From Burkholderiaceae bacterium (GTDB taxonomy: Bacteria > Pseudomonadota > Gammaproteobacteria > Burkholderiales > Burkholderiaceae_D): 5,554 bases of DNA. Positions 5,276-5,554 of this stretch are shown piece after piece. The position numbers and the translations under genes are program-made. The notes beneath the pieces were generated by a model, which was not told the DNA's origin, made no database searches, and saw only the letters and a program-made list of their open reading frames with translations. Location: the NCBI GenBank assembly GCA_019752915.1, contig JAIELO010000192.1, forward strand, positions 1 through 5,554. The letters run 5' to 3'. How positions within the stretch are numbered: position 1 is the stretch's first letter; each line of letters opens with the position of its first letter.

Positions 5276-5554
5276 ACATTTACATCAAGAAATGCTGCGC
5301 AGGTTTTTTTCCAGCGCATCTGCCACCACACAGGAGCACCATCGCCCCCACCCGTCGATCTCAACCAGACTACTATTTTAGCCCCTAATTATCCGCAACG
5401 GACCAGCAGGAAGCACGCTAGGTAAGCGTCGAGACGTGCAGAAAACCCACAAGTATCAGGGAAATAGTCAGCCCTCGGGTGAGCTCGTGTATATTTAAGT
5501 AATATTACATTCTCTCGCGTAGCAAGCGTATCGATTGAAGCTCATCCATTCCCT
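5276..5554. other. Non-coding right-hand region without a convincing gene
   Basis: These 279 bases carry stop codons in all frames, and only very short open stretches exist. The part from about 5486 to 5512 is clearly AT-richer than the rest of the window. It holds an imperfect palindrome, TGTATATT (5488-5495) against AATATTACA (5501-5509), with one bulged base. A minus-strand hexamer TAAAAT near 5376-5381 resembles a -10 for the gene ending at 4784 but has no matching -35. No tRNA or riboswitch pattern was recognised. Confidence 0.5.
5296..5318. other. Small hairpin with a T7/A7 loop upstream of the 163-aa gene
   Basis: TGCGC (5296-5300) pairs with GCGCA (5314-5318), then an A-A mismatch, then GG (5302-5303) with CC (5311-5312) around seven T bases. 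It lies 20 bp before the start codon at 5275. In the minus-strand transcript it would present a seven-A loop in the leader. A regulatory role is only possible, not shown. Confidence 0.35.

Noticed and set aside
5277..5290. TTGAT-GTAA-ATGTA on the minus strand as a second FNR box before the 163-aa gene
   Set aside because: Only one half-site is intact, the second matches 3 of 5 bases, and it lies directly against the start codon, so chance is likely.
5292..5381. Forward 29-aa open frame from ATG 5292
   Set aside because: It has no ribosome binding site, a low-complexity Ser/Thr/His composition, and starts inside the hairpin.
5505..5552. Minus-strand open stretch ending at TAA 5505-5507 (GMDELQSIRLLRERM), possible C-terminus of a gene from the right
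   Set aside because: Only 15 residues are visible, too few to support a gene. It also resembles a LysR-like N-terminus by chance.

Overview
This is a GC-rich proteobacterial window. The gene set and the FNR/Anr-type motif fit a betaproteobacterium that can live with little oxygen. The SbtA-type bicarbonate transporter beside a CbbR/CmpR-like regulator hints at inorganic-carbon use or autotrophy. The genus cannot be read from the sequence.

Layout: (1) 1-115 is the C-terminal end of an ABC-2 type membrane permease entering from the left. (2) 116-237 is a leader holding a perfect FNR/Anr box (138-151) and a weak -10 (174-179) at class II spacing. (3) 238-2551 is a two-gene forward unit: a tandem-domain universal stress protein, then 25 bp later a fusion of a MaoC-type (R)-hydratase and a phosphate acetyl/butyryltransferase. 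(4) 2552-2710, the whole space between two convergent genes, is a long imperfect palindrome (2555-2711) of REP/MITE type. (5) 2711-3742 (minus) is a SbtA-family bicarbonate transporter, divergent from (6) a LysR-type regulator at 3827-4723. Their 84-bp shared region holds a strong sigma70-like promoter for the transporter and two inverted repeats that look like LysR operators. (7) 4784-5275 (minus) is an unrecognised 163-aa protein. (8) 5276-5554 has no convincing gene, one small hairpin and an AT-rich stretch near the edge.

Inferred joint function: the left unit looks like a low-oxygen module. An FNR/Anr-type activator would switch on a stress protein and an enzyme linking hydroxyacyl/enoyl-CoA (for example PHB-related) metabolism to acyl-phosphate. 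No acetate kinase gene follows, although one is often found there. The middle unit looks like a self-contained regulated bicarbonate-uptake divergon without a neighbouring sbtB. The palindrome marks the join between the two units.

I found no RNA gene, CRISPR array or transposase gene. The most interesting items are the FNR promoter that overrides the longer Usp start, the palindrome filling the convergent junction, and the operator/promoter geometry of the transporter-regulator pair.
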